Shown in pieces: positions 29,972 to 38,548 of a stretch of 38,548 nucleotides of DNA. How positions within the stretch are numbered: position 1 is the first letter of the stretch; every line of letters starts with the position of its first letter. This stretch comes from Bremia lactucae (lineage: Eukaryota > Oomycota > Peronosporomycetes > Peronosporales > Peronosporaceae). The notes under the pieces were generated by a model. It worked only from the letters and a program-made list of their open reading frames with translations, ran no database searches and was not told the origin of the DNA. Location of the stretch: NCBI RefSeq assembly GCF_004359215.1, contig NW_027152195.1, positions 198,049 to 236,596 on the forward strand. The letters run 5' to 3'. The position numbers and the translations under genes were made by a program.

Positions 29972-30376
29972 TGGCAGCAATCACATATCCCTATGATGTT
30001 GCATGGGCCTTTACAGCAGCTTGACCCTCAGCAAGAGGAGCATGTGCAATTTTGTGGGGGTTAGCAAGGGTGTTCATTTTGATATAGTTGTTGTAACTGG
30101 GAAGGTTGCAATTTGAAGGTAAGTGTCATCTGGTGCTGAAATTCTTACAGTTGCGTTCATTCTCTTTGACGAATCAGAAGCACAATCTGATTGGTCAAAG
30201 AGAATGAACGCAACTGTAAGAATTTCAGCACCAGATGACACTTACCTTCAAATTGCAACCTTCCCAGTTCTGTACCTCACCTCTAATTGTAGCCTTTCAG
30301 AAGGGTGGATTACAGCCAATCAAAATTAACTTGGGGTTGGATGGTTGTCGTTTGGGTGGTGATGGATAACGCTTCC
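29972..30376 (-). repeat. Right TIR of the MULE with fold-back insert
   Basis: Inverse of the left TIR, but interrupted near 30192 by about 80 bp that repeat, in inverse order, the sequence just before. The result is a palindrome at about 30110-30275: arms from GAAGGTAAGTGTCATCTGG to TTCATTCTCTTTGAC and back, around a ~23-bp centre. Arms appear identical over about 60 bases by eye. Confidence 0.85.
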
Positions 30377-30608
30377 CTTAATTTCATGTATGTTTTATTA
30401 TTTTTTATTTGGTATATTTTTTATATTCCCAATTTTATAATGTATTTTAGGTGGAACCAATAATACCACCCTATTGACAAATCATATAGTTTAAACAATC
30501 AAAGGTAATTTGTCTGTGGCGATAGTCAAAAGTCTGTGGCAATAGTCGCATCCTAACTCTATATTGGCTAAAACAAAATTGGTCGGTAGGTGCGCATCGA
30601 AGTATATC

Positions 30609-31161
30609 ATGAGTCAAGTGACGCGCACAACACTTCAGGTTTGCTCCCTGCGCATCAAGGCGTTTCTAAAATAATTTTCGCCTTTAAAATAACTTTTGCT
30701 ATCACAGCTATACCGTGACTGCCTGCGCCTCGCAAAGCACATTGGTGGCAATGTATGTTGAATAAGTTTGCTGCACGTTACTCACACGATGTCTCTGCGT
30801 TGCAGCTGATTTGCTATTCTACTTTATCTGTTTTACATGGTTGATGTGCGTAGAGCAAGAAGGGATATGCTATAAAGGAATTGGTGCGACGAGAATTTGA
30901 CAAGGGTCGCAACGAAACGGACTTAGAGACGATCGAAGCGCTTAAGGCAAAGTAGGTCGATCTTTTTAAATTGCTTTCAGCTGCTAGAATATGGCAATTG
31001 ATCGACCGTTTGCGCACCGATGCACTATTAGCGCCGTCCGTGGACTTAGTAATTACTTGATGTTGGCAAACTCAAGCAAGGACCAGCGGCTCCACGATGC
31101 CATGAAGAAGAGGCCGTCGCTTAATATTGAAAACAAGCAGGCTGAGTACCGAGATATGTAA
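30609..31161 (+). CDS. LYR-motif (Complex1_LYR-like) small protein, four exons
   Basis: Exons 30609-30638, 30708-30752, 30854-30951, 31032-31161; introns of 69, 101 and 80 bp, all GT-AG and phase-consistent, giving 100 residues. The protein begins MSQVTRTTLQLYRDCLRLAK, with Leu-Tyr-Arg at residues 11-13, continues KGYAIKELVRREFDKGRNET, and ends NKQAEYRDM. LYR-motif proteins are small helical mitochondrial adaptors that help assemble Fe-S proteins or respiratory complexes, binding acyl-carrier protein; which one this is cannot be told. It ends 154 bp before GET4 on the same strand and starts about 40 bp from the edge of element P. No single exon is long enough to stand out, so it is easily missed. 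Splice sites are inferred from frame continuity. Confidence 0.75.
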
Positions 31162-31315
31162 TCCACAAACGACATGCTTAAAACGATTTCGTTTTACTGA
31201 AGTCAGCGAAATTTTAGTGCTTCTAGACTTTTAATTAAGCTTATAATCAGTGAGGGCATGAGGTTACTTTTAATTCAACCCAATAACCCGTTGTACCAAT
31301 TTTGCTCTCATCTCG

Positions 31316-32471
31316 ATGAATCGCCGAGCATTGGCACGGAAAGCTGCTGGGGTCCGCGTTGCGGCCCCGAGCAGCGCTGCTGCTGGTTTTGATAACGTTT
31401 CACAAAAGTTGGAGCTGCAGCTACAGAAAGGCGACTATTATGGCGCGTTACAAATGTACAAGACACTTTTTATTCGTTTACTCAAGGGGGACGCGGTCGG
31501 TACGGATCAGCAAGAGAAAGCAGTGTCGCTGGCGTTGAAAGCGGCACTTAAGCTTATTGATCACGAACAAAATACAGCATCTATTGAAATGGCGAACTTG
31601 ATGATATCAGTATTTACAGACTTCCACCATCCGGTGGACGACGCACACAAGGAGCTCATACGCCAAATCGATGTTGCATTTCAGACGAAGCCACAATTCA
31701 GCACCGATCTTGCGGTTTTCCTTAAGAATGCTGTCAAATGGTCATCGAACGAAGGCGCACGCAAACGCGGTGATCCAGAGCTGCAGAGCATGCTTGCCCG
31801 AGCCTACTGCGTTGCAGGAGATTTTACCCTCGCCATGAAGCATTTCTTACATTCAGAAAGCCCGCAGGAACTGGCGGACGCATTGTTTCATTGGTCGTTA
31901 CAGGGATATCCCAGTGAATCCGACTTGTACCTTGCTCGGGCTGTTTTGCAGTAAGTACATAATATAGGCAAGTTGTTGGTTAATAAATTTCTGGATCATG
32001 CTCGTAGATTGCTGAGTCTGGAAAATCTGCGGGATGCCAATCGAGTTTGTGAAGTGTACGTGGCTAAATGCGAGCAAAGCGGACGTCCGACAGATTTGCC
32101 GTTGTTTAACTTCACGCGATTTCTGCTATTAACGCTGGAGGTGAGTAACATAGCTCTGACACGAGAGCACGACGTGAAATATATTCTCTGACTACAATAC
32201 CATTTTTTATGTTGCTCCTACTCAAGCGCGATGCACTGCCTCTATTTCGGACGCTTCAAGAGCATTACGCACCAGCACTTGCTCGTGATAGCAGCTTTAA
32301 TAGCGTACGTTAAATTTGAATATTACGAGATAACATGAACGAGCACTTATGATTCTGTATATTTGCTGCTCCTAGTATTTAAATGTCATTGGACAAAAGT
32401 TTTACGGACTACAGCCTCTGCGATCGGGGCTCAGCTCTCTACTTGAGATGTTTTCTAATGGCACGCAATAA
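31316..32471 (+). CDS. GET4: GET4 homologue, tail-anchored protein targeting factor
   Basis: Exons 31316-31950, 32008-32140, 32227-32304, 32376-32471; introns 57, 86 and 71 bp, all GT-AG, giving 313 residues, close to the family length of about 310-330. Motifs include KLELQLQKGDYYGALQMYKT near residue 30, ELIRQIDVAF, LARAYCVAGDFTLAMKHFL near residue 160, and YLNVIGQKFYGLQP near the C-terminus. GET4 (TRC35) is a cytosolic alpha-solenoid that, with a GET5/UBL4-type partner, links the co-chaperone SGTA to the GET3 ATPase so tail-anchored proteins reach the ER. The start chosen is the first ATG of the open frame, right after a pyrimidine-rich stretch. The stop codon overlaps an AATAAA signal (32467-32472). 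Appears intact. Confidence 0.88.
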
Positions 32472-33012
32472 AGCTATCGCAATTTAAAGGCGTTTTACTT
32501 TGACGCTATGATATCAAATAAATAAATAAAATACAAAGCGTTAGTGACCAAACAAGATTGCTGACCGACGACATCATAAAATAACCGGAAAAGGCTATCG
32601 GCTCCCTGGGTAATCGATGTCTTTCTGGACGCGTAACAAGTAAGCAGTAAAGCACATGAGGTATTTTTCAATTTATTCAATACGCAACAATGTTGCGGAT
32701 TTAATCGACATACTTTTAGGTTTTCACAACACCTTGGTCGAATTGCCAAGCTTGACTTGAAAGTGTGCAGTCGATAAACTTTTTCTGTGCAGTCGATAAA
32801 CTTTTTGGGTTCGATTGTGCAGTCGATCAAATTTCTTGGATTCGATTGCGCTGCTTGGCTTATTTGTCCTACATGTCGACATTTTCTTTAATTGCACTAT
32901 CAACACCCTTCTTAATTTGTTCGCATGACTTTATGGATGTGATCCCATGAGATGCTTGTTATTAAATACGGACTGCCTATCGTATCTATCTTTTTAGCCG
33001 AATTCCTGCTCT
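32472..33012. other. Convergent intergenic region of GET4 and ESF1
   Basis: 540 bp between two convergent stops, probably holding both 3' UTRs. A second AATAAA cluster (ATAAATAAATAAAATAC) lies at about 32518-32533. Apart from the tandem repeat at 32763-32846 I see nothing in it; the open frames here have no protein-like features. Confidence 0.6.
32763..32846. repeat. Short tandem repeat, three units
   Basis: TGTGCAGTCGATAAACTTTTT occurs twice (from about 32763 and 32785), then a diverged third unit TGTGCAGTCGATCAAATTTCT at about 32816 after a GGGTTCGAT spacer; TGGATTCGAT repeats the spacer afterwards. Confidence 0.85.
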
Positions 33013-35347
33013 TTAGCTTTTCTGCACCACCAATGTCTTGCTCTTTTTAGACTTCTTCTCGCTGTGCTGTTGCGACTTTCGCTTCAAACTCTCCACCATA
33101 ATATTGAGAGTGTGCTTGCTTTCATTTGCGCTCGAATTCGACTCAGTTGCTACACCCGTTCCCATAGAAGCCGCGTTCTGGCTGAACCGTTGCCGTCGCT
33201 CCTTGAGAATGGCTTGAGTGGCCTCGGTCTTTTTAAACTTTGAATCCGTCGGATCCAACTGAAACCGGGAGCTTTTTGCGTACAGCCCTTGAAAACGCGG
33301 ATCGGCCGCATCAAATTTAAAACTTTCCTGCAATCCGCCACTGACTTTCTGCGTGGCGAGTTTCTTCATCTCATTCACGCGGCGCTTACCTTTTAAAGAC
33401 TTAAATTTTTCTTGCTTGGCAATTTTATTCATGTCAAAATTACGCTTTTCGTGATCATTGTCGCTGCCTTCAGCTTCACTATCCGCGCCGCCTCCATTAA
33501 TAGCTTCGCGCAAAAAGTTGGCCTCCTTAGCTCCACGACCTTTTTTCTGCAGTATCTCGCGTTGTTCACGCTCAAGCTGCTTCTGTCGCTCGCGCTTTTC
33601 ATGCAATTTGCGATTCTTTTCCTGCTTCCTCTCACGCGTGTAACGCTCAAATGGCGTCTCAGTTGCTTCCAGCTCCTTCTGTCGCTTTGCTTTCAAAATA
33701 TCACCCGCACCAGGTGTGAATGACATTTCCATATCTCCATCAGCCAAGTCATTGCCCTCTTCCTCGCTGCTAGCTTTCAAGCCTCCTTCTGATAAAGTGG
33801 CTTCGACTTCATCTTCTGCATCGCTGCTCAACAACATTGAGCGGTAGCGATTGCGTAATTTCTTTATCTTGGCTTTTTTCTTTGACTTCTTTTTGCCGTG
33901 AAATTCAGCAGTATCTACCTTGCTCTTGGAGCCTCCTTCATCATTGCTGCCGTCGCAATCAGTGTCTGATTCTGAACCATCGGAACCTTCTGACGCAAGA
34001 TAAGCCTTAAAGTCGTCGTCATGGGCATCTTTCCAGTCAGCCGGACGCGTGAGAAGCTCGAGACGCTGGTCATCATCCTCCTCCCAAGTGAGCTTCACGT
34101 CTGTCTGTTGTAGTGCAAGCGTAGCAAAAAGTGCTGGTTTATAGTGATCGGGTAGGCTGTCGCACGACTCCTTGGATGCATTAGTAAATGTTGTATCGTC
34201 CGGAACATAGCGTAGATCGAGTACATTAGACGACGTCTCATACTCAAGCTGGTCACACTGATCAAAAATTGCACTGGCCGTCTTCACTGAATCACACGAC
34301 ACAACAGCATAATAATACCGCAGCTTCTGTAATTCATATTTGCGCAACTTTTCGCTGTCAAATCCGTTCGATTCTTTTTCAAGCGTCACGCTTGTCTTGA
34401 CGCCCAGCGGATCATCTGAGTCATAATTCTTTTCATCGTCAATGTCGCTGACATTTATCTCGATATTATTTATTGTTCCTATACTGTCATTTTTATCCTC
34501 GTTGCCCATTTCGAGCGTTCCCATTTCTGATAATATTTCTCTTTTCTTCAATTTATCATCCCAAATACCCCGTGGCCCGTGCTGTTCCTCCTCTTTCTAC
34601 ACATGCAACTCTGTGGTTAGTATAACATTTTCAAACATCAAACGTTCGGGTGCACCATCTTTTGAAGCCCAAAGTCGGACGGATAAATTGTCACATTCTG
34701 GACAGTCCCAGTAGCAGGAGCAAACGACTGGCAGAGGGCAAAGAGGTCCACTGCACGGATACGCGTCCAGTCACAATGAAGAACAGCAAAGCGCCTAGTT
34801 TCTGTACCTAGTGGAATATCTTCCGCTTCCTCCTCTTCAATTTGTGTTTCTTCGATATCACTGTCCTCGGAGTCTGAATCTGAGCTTCCGGAGCCCGACT
34901 CCAATTTACCACGTGCCATGCGATTTAAATAATCAAGACGCGAAAATTTTTGATCGCTTTTAGTTACGGCCGCCGAGCACGCGTCGTCATTGTCGTCGTC
35001 GGAGCTAGTGGTAAAGGGAGCCTTCGCCTTCGCCTTCGCCTTAGTCGTGTCCTCCTCACCTTCCTCCTCTTCTAGTCGGTAAAACTTATCCAATTCGTTA
35101 TCTTTTTTCGTAATGCGACGTCCATACTTGTCGTATTTTCCCTGAACGCTCTGAAAACGCTTGTCTTTTAGTGCCGCGGCGAAGCGTTTGTCGATCTCCA
35201 ATTTGCTTTTGCGATTTGACTTGCGCGCAAATCTCTGTAATATAACTGAGTAAGATAAATAACATTTTTATATGAGTAGAAGCTTAAATGTTATACCGGA
35301 TCATTGTGCACTTTTCCAAAGCGCGCGTCACTGACGGGATCGCTCAT
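33013..35347 (-). CDS. ESF1: ESF1 homologue, nucleolar pre-rRNA processing factor
   Basis: Exons 35347-35297, 35234-34656 and 34596-33013; introns 62 and 59 bp, GT-AG and phase 0, giving 737 residues (yeast Esf1 is somewhat shorter, the human protein longer). N-terminus MSDPVSDARFGKVHNDPRF; acidic Ser/Asp/Glu stretches; the conserved core RRFAVLHCDWTRIRAVDLFA with VTIYPSDFGLQKMKEEE; then LRYYYAVVSCDSVKTASAI and LDLRYVPDDTTF. Lys-rich stretches with KKKSKKKAKIKK suggest nucleolar localisation. The C-terminal NUC153 segment (about residues 640-680) has DPRFQGLYAKSSRFQLDPTD. The family acts in 18S rRNA maturation. The first exon, only 17 codons, matches the family's N-terminus and decides the start. 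Appears intact. Confidence 0.92.
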
Positions 35348-35575
35348 ATTTCAATGTCGGCGGCCAGCAGTAGCTATGCTGTTGCTGGTGGAGCAGACTG
35401 TAAACACATTTTCAGCCAATTATCGTTTAAAAGCCAAAACAAAAGGAGGTATAGCCACACCCCTAAAACAAAATAATAATTATTTTAGAAAAGGTATTGC
35501 CACCTAAATATTTTTGCGTTTTTTTTAGGGTGTGCATCGCTACAACTCCGCCAACATTAATACTTGGTCCTCATC
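35348..35575. other. ESF1 upstream region
   Basis: Only about 230 bp separate the ESF1 start from transposase-derived sequence, so the ESF1 promoter must lie here or within repeat sequence. It is AT-rich with a T run at 35517-35526. No core promoter motif could be assigned with confidence. Confidence 0.4.
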
Positions 35576-36038
35576 ATGCCGTTTGCTCCACCCAGAATAC
35601 ATTTAAGAGACCCATGAGGAAGCGGAGGAGGCAATCATAACGTTTGCGTGGCAAGAAGGTTATTCAACGAGAAAATTACGTACGAAGGCCGACAAATACC
35701 GAAAAACCAGGAAGGTGTGGCTTGCTTGCGCTCGTGGTGGTGGGCACAGACGCAAGGGCACAAAGATACGCCAAACGTTAAGAAAGCTTCGTATGTGCCC
35801 ATGGGCAGTCACTATGAAGTGCCAACGGAATCAAAGTGCTGGGCAAGAATGGAGAGTAAGTCTGGTCGTTGCAACACACAACCATGAGACAACCGATAAT
35901 ATTGCAGTGTTTACGGAAGCGAGGGCGTTAAACCAGAAAATAAGTTTTTCGGAGATATTAGCCAAATTGCAAAATCATCATTCAGGCTTGCCTCCGCACA
36001 GGCAACGCCTCCTGGAGCAAGATCTCATTAACCTTGCA
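35576..36038 (+). pseudogene. FAR1-type DNA-binding remnant of a MULE transposase
   Basis: After ATPFAPPRI-like start at 35576 (MPFAPPRIHLRDP) and one frameshift near 35613, the plus strand reads EEAEEAIITFAWQEGYS, KADKYRKTRKVWLACARGG, LRMCPWAVTMKCQ, EWRVSLVVATHNHE, ending QRLLEQDLINLAR. The Cys pair and terminal HNHE are the zinc-binding pattern of FAR1-like DNA-binding domains found at the N-terminus of MULE transposases. The frame is open for about 140 codons, then is cut by the LTR of copy C. No core domain or TIR was found, so the element is truncated. Confidence 0.7.
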
Positions 36039-36483
36039 CGTAACGGGGTGTATCATTACATGAAATTAATACTTAAAAAAAAGGTTGTTAATAAATATAT
36101 TATCTAAAGGGTAGATAATATTTGGAGGATATTATTTTAAATAGTAATGCTCAGAAATCTTATCCATAAATAGGTAAAGGCCATTATATCTATTTATCCC
36201 GCAGACTAATCAACTGTGAGACAGATAAGATAAGATAAGATAAGATTTCGATTGCATGTTTAGTATTTGTTTATAATTAAGTTAGAATTAACAGATAGAA
36301 AGAAGAGATACTTAATTATATTAATACAGTTTTCATTTTACCCTCTTTAAGCTAGTTACCTTAAAAAGAGGTCTTCCTCTGCACGTACTAGTGTACGTGA
36401 AATAACGTAAGGCACCACTCGCAACTGAAGCAGTGCGAAGTGGACTTGTACTGAAGCAGTACAAGTCGTAGTGCCCCATTACA
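36039..36483 (+). repeat. 5' LTR of copy C
   Basis: Starts CGTAACGGGGTGTATCATTACA (first T apparently mutated to C) and ends GCCCCATTACA, two bases before the primer-binding site. It aligns with the copy B LTR. At about 36219-36247 it contains a short microsatellite of four to five ATAAG units, absent from B. Confidence 0.8.
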
Positions 36484-36485
36484 CC

Positions 36486-36503
36486 TGGTAGCACTTTGTA
36501 GTC
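36486..36503 (+). promoter_or_regulatory. Primer-binding site of copy C
   Basis: TGGTAGCACTTTGTAG follows the LTR after CC, matching the site of element D (TGGCAGCACTCGTAG) at 11 of the first 15 or so bases. This site is deleted in copies A and B. Confidence 0.6.
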
Positions 36504-36533
36504 CGTCCAAGGACCACAATTCCTTCATCTAAC

Positions 36534-37510
36534 ATGGACATGTTAGATGATAGTGGGAATACGCATCACAATTCCCGTGAAAGCTACTCCTTTCTAAATG
36601 ACATAGAAAGGAGTGCGGTCGAACGAAAGAGTTTGACCGTAGGAAACGATACAATCTTGGCGATGCTGTCCAATTTGGACAGAAATACCCTCCATTCAGC
36701 CATCGCCAAGTTCATACAACATGAACTTGACGAGATGAAGGAAAAGGTAGCCTTGCTGAATCAGCAAGGCTCTCAACAGGCAGAATTGTTGAGGTTACAA
36801 CAGGTACAGAACCCTGTACCTGGGATGACGCACACGCGTCGTCCCGAAACCTTAAAGATTGACATCTCTAAGTATAAAGGAGTCGAAGAAGACTCCCTCT
36901 TAAGATGGTTTGTCGAGTTGGACGATGCCATAAGGGCACGTCACATCGTCGACGAGCAAATGCAAGTCGCATTCGCTCAATCAAGTTTGGCAGGTCGTGT
37001 CAAACTTGGGCATTGGGTTTTAAGTTGCGCGACCCATACGTCTTTGGGTCGCTGCAGGCTTTTAAAGCCCGGCTCAAACAGACGTTTGAACCGCCAAGGG
37101 CTGAGTTCAGAGCTCGTTTAGAGCTTCTGAAACTCAAGCAAGGCAAGCGTAATGTTCAGGCATATGCCCAGCACATACGACTCTTAGCGAGTTGTATATT
37201 GAAGAACCCAGTTCATGAACACACGTTGATTGCGGTGTTCATGCAAGGTCTTACGGATGGTCCCGTGAAGACCCACCTGTTCCGCTTGGAACTGGATACG
37301 CTTGAAGAAGCAATATCCGTTGCGGAACAGGAGGACTTTACTCGAGACAGGCTCGAGCTAGTTCTTCATCATATCGTCCTTCAAGACGACACGAGTTAGG
37401 AGGTCCAGAACCCATGTACCTTTCTTACGTCGAAAGCGAGAGACCTCGCTTTTCGAGCAATAAGCGATTGCAGAAATGCCATCGCTGCCAAAATTTAGGA
37501 CACTACGTTT
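36534..37510 (+). pseudogene. Gag of copy C, two single-base frameshifts
   Basis: ATG at 36534 (MDMLDDSGNTHHNSRES), a coiled-coil-like segment (HELDEMKEKVALLNQQGSQQ), then the capsid part from MTHTRRPETLKIDISKY. Loss of one A near 37000 (GTCAAACTTGG against GCCAAAACTTGG in A and B) shifts the frame to 36905-37399; a second one-base loss near 37339 shifts it again. The knuckle CHRCQNLGHYV ends in a stop at about 37508. A ATG at 36531 lies one codon earlier in the same frame context. Otherwise well preserved, so degeneration is recent. Confidence 0.85.
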
Positions 37511-37639
37511 AGAGTGTAGTGCCCCACGCCCAGCACCGAAAGGTACTGAACGTAATTTTGGACCGTATGCCAAAAAGAGCAACGGTCGCGGGTCCGACGT
37601 TGTTGCGAAATCGCAACAGCGAAGCGGACCACCAAAAAA

Positions 37640-38548
37640 GCGACGGGGTCAGTAGGGGCGCAACACCCTACTGATCCAGCAACCTCAAGAGAATTTGCAA
37701 ATCTCCTGACTAAAGTTGCTCCAGACACACAATCATTATGTGTCTCTGCACCTGGTGATGAGGTATTTCTCATCACCTTAAAGTTAAAAGTGACAAATGA
37801 TTTGTCACTTAGAGCCCTAGTGGACTGCGGAGCGTCGAATAACTTTATTCGTCGCCAGTCACTAGAGGGTCGTAGGCTCAAATATGTTGAGCGCGACATC
37901 CCTCCAACGAGGATGACGGTGCGTCTAGCGACAGGCGCATCGATAACAGTAATGAAACGCGTAGTGAAATTTCACTACACGTTAAGAGATTTACAGTATG
38001 ATGATGATTTCATCGTACTGGATTTGGATGACAAATTTGATGTCATCCTAGGTTTACCTTGGCTCAGAAAATACGAGCCAAGGATCAGCTGGCAGCATCG
38101 ATCCGTAAAGATGCCTGCCACTTGTTCATCAGATGGCCATCTGATGAACGTCTTGGAGCGTCCACAAGCGTGTGGATGTACTACGAGTGAGTGCGATGGC
38201 CTCACTTGTGGTACGGTCGTTAGTACAACCGCACAAGATCACAGTGTGATTACCAATCACAATGTGGAGTCAGCTGCCGGCGGCTGTGTTAATGCACAGG
38301 CAGCGCCGAAGGTCCACCACTCGAAAAGGTCGAGTGGATTGGGACATGAATGTACGCTTAGTGGGCGACATTCAAGGAGTATACCGGTTGCCCAGAAAGG
38401 ACAACACGATGATCCAAGGTCGAGTAGAGAGTCGACCGTAGTGGACCCGACTGTGATAGCGCAATCACACTCGGAAGACGTTGAGGGAAGAGGTCCCCAC
38501 GTATTTGAGGAGAAATCCCCTCAAATGGTAGAAGTTACTAGACTTCTA
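37640..38548 (+). pseudogene. Protease and linker of copy C (partial, open to window end)
   Basis: One continuous frame from about 37640 to 38548. It contains REFANLLTKVAPDTQSL, the protease active site LRALVDCGASNNFIRRQSL, MTVRLATGASITVMK, LDLDDKFDVILGLPWLRKYE, then the Ser/Cys-rich linker ending SPQMVEVTRLL at the edge. This is the only protease in the window with an uninterrupted frame and the D-C-G-A site, so it might be active, but Gag-Pol synthesis is blocked upstream by the gag frameshifts. RT would follow beyond the window. Confidence 0.8.

Larger units (their letters stand above)
27142..30376 (+). mobile_element. Mutator-like element (MULE) with long TIRs
   Basis: Ends GGAAGCGTTATCCATC at 27142 and its inverse GATGGATAACGCTTCC at 30361-30376. 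Inverse homology extends about 330 bp inward on the left (to about 27470, into the coding region) and about 400 bp on the right (29972-30376), the excess being an extra fold-back piece. Between them is a degenerate FAR1/MULE transposase gene, and a solo family-2 LTR inserted after its zinc knuckle. No clear 9-bp target duplication; the flanks are TTATTTTAA and CTTAATTTC. Confidence 0.85.
25344..30568. mobile_element. TIR element P, split by a Mutator-like element
   Basis: The left end (25344-25425: GCCAATA, then GGGTGCGACTATTGCCACAGAC at 25358, TTTTGAC, GCCAGAGACA, ACCTTTGA) and the reverse complement of the right end (30568-30495: GCCAATA, then GGATGCGACTATTGCCACAGAC, TTTTGAC, GCCACAGACA, ACCTTTGA) match in the same order over about 70-80 bp. 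No convincing target duplication was found. Removing the nested Mutator-like element leaves about 2 kb. The repeated GCCACAGAC motif links P to T2. Confidence 0.65.
36039..38548 (+). mobile_element. Family-1 Ty3/gypsy copy C, continues past window end
   Basis: Plus-strand order: LTR, primer-binding site, complete-length gag with frameshifts, protease and linker, running off the window. It is the only family-1 copy here with an intact 5' end, and serves as reference for the deletions in copies A and B. The target duplication cannot be checked because the 3' end is outside. Confidence 0.85.

Noticed and set aside
31270..31320. CAATTTTGCTCTCATC before the GET4 start as an oomycete core promoter (Inr/FPR)
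   Set aside because: Order and spacing do not fit the known Inr-FPR consensus well enough to claim it.
35441..35560. Loose inverted repeat around GTATAGCCACACCCCTA and TAGGGTGTGCATCGCTAC near a FAR1 remnant
   Set aside because: Match is too interrupted to call a TIR or hairpin element by eye; no target duplication.
1..38548. CRISPR arrays, rRNA genes, or secreted RxLR/Crinkler effectors
   Set aside because: No regularly spaced direct repeats or rRNA sequence were seen, and no frame showed a signal peptide followed by an RxLR-EER or LFLAK motif.

Overview
The window is eukaryotic and very probably from an oomycete of the Peronosporales (a Phytophthora or downy mildew type genome). The reasons are two degenerate chromodomain-bearing Ty3/gypsy LTR families of the kind common there, LTRs starting TGTAACGG or TGTAATGG, Mutator-like elements with FAR1-type domains, and a small island of compact genes with introns of 57-101 bp. 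The assignment to a group is inference; no marker fixes a species.

Layout. 1-10132 holds minus-strand family-1 gypsy copies: the end of copy G (1-320), an assembly gap (321-420), then copies A and B in tandem around one shared, damaged LTR, with a 1.3 kb segment between them (4472-5801) flipped. 10166-10712 is a solo LTR with a 5-bp target duplication. 10749-19353 is a terminal-inverted-repeat (TIR) DNA element (T1) split by a 7.3 kb family-2 gypsy element (D, 11092-18400) that still has both LTRs and a near-perfect target duplication. 19361-20288 is a second, small TIR element (T2) that seems to carry a piece of a VPS4-like gene. 20289-25105 is another minus-strand family-1 gypsy copy (E). 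25344-30568 is a TIR element (P) split by a Mutator-like element (27142-30376), which is itself split by a solo family-2 LTR (29450-29934): three nested layers.

30609-35347 is the gene island: a four-exon LYR-motif protein and GET4 on the plus strand, and ESF1 convergent on the minus strand. All three reconstruct with consistent GT-AG introns and appear intact. From 35576 repeats resume: a FAR1-type transposase remnant cut by family-1 copy C (36039 to the window end, plus strand).

The host genes are housekeeping functions: a mitochondrial-type LYR adaptor, tail-anchored protein targeting (GET4) and 18S rRNA processing (ESF1). No transposable element in the window has an intact coding region. 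The notable content is structural: nested insertions dated by their target duplications, two fold-back inverted duplications (one on the reverse transcriptase catalytic site), two internal inversions, a patch of near-perfect identity between tandem copies that suggests gene conversion, and apparent gene-fragment capture by TIR elements. Coordinates inside degenerate elements are by-eye alignments and may be off by several bases.
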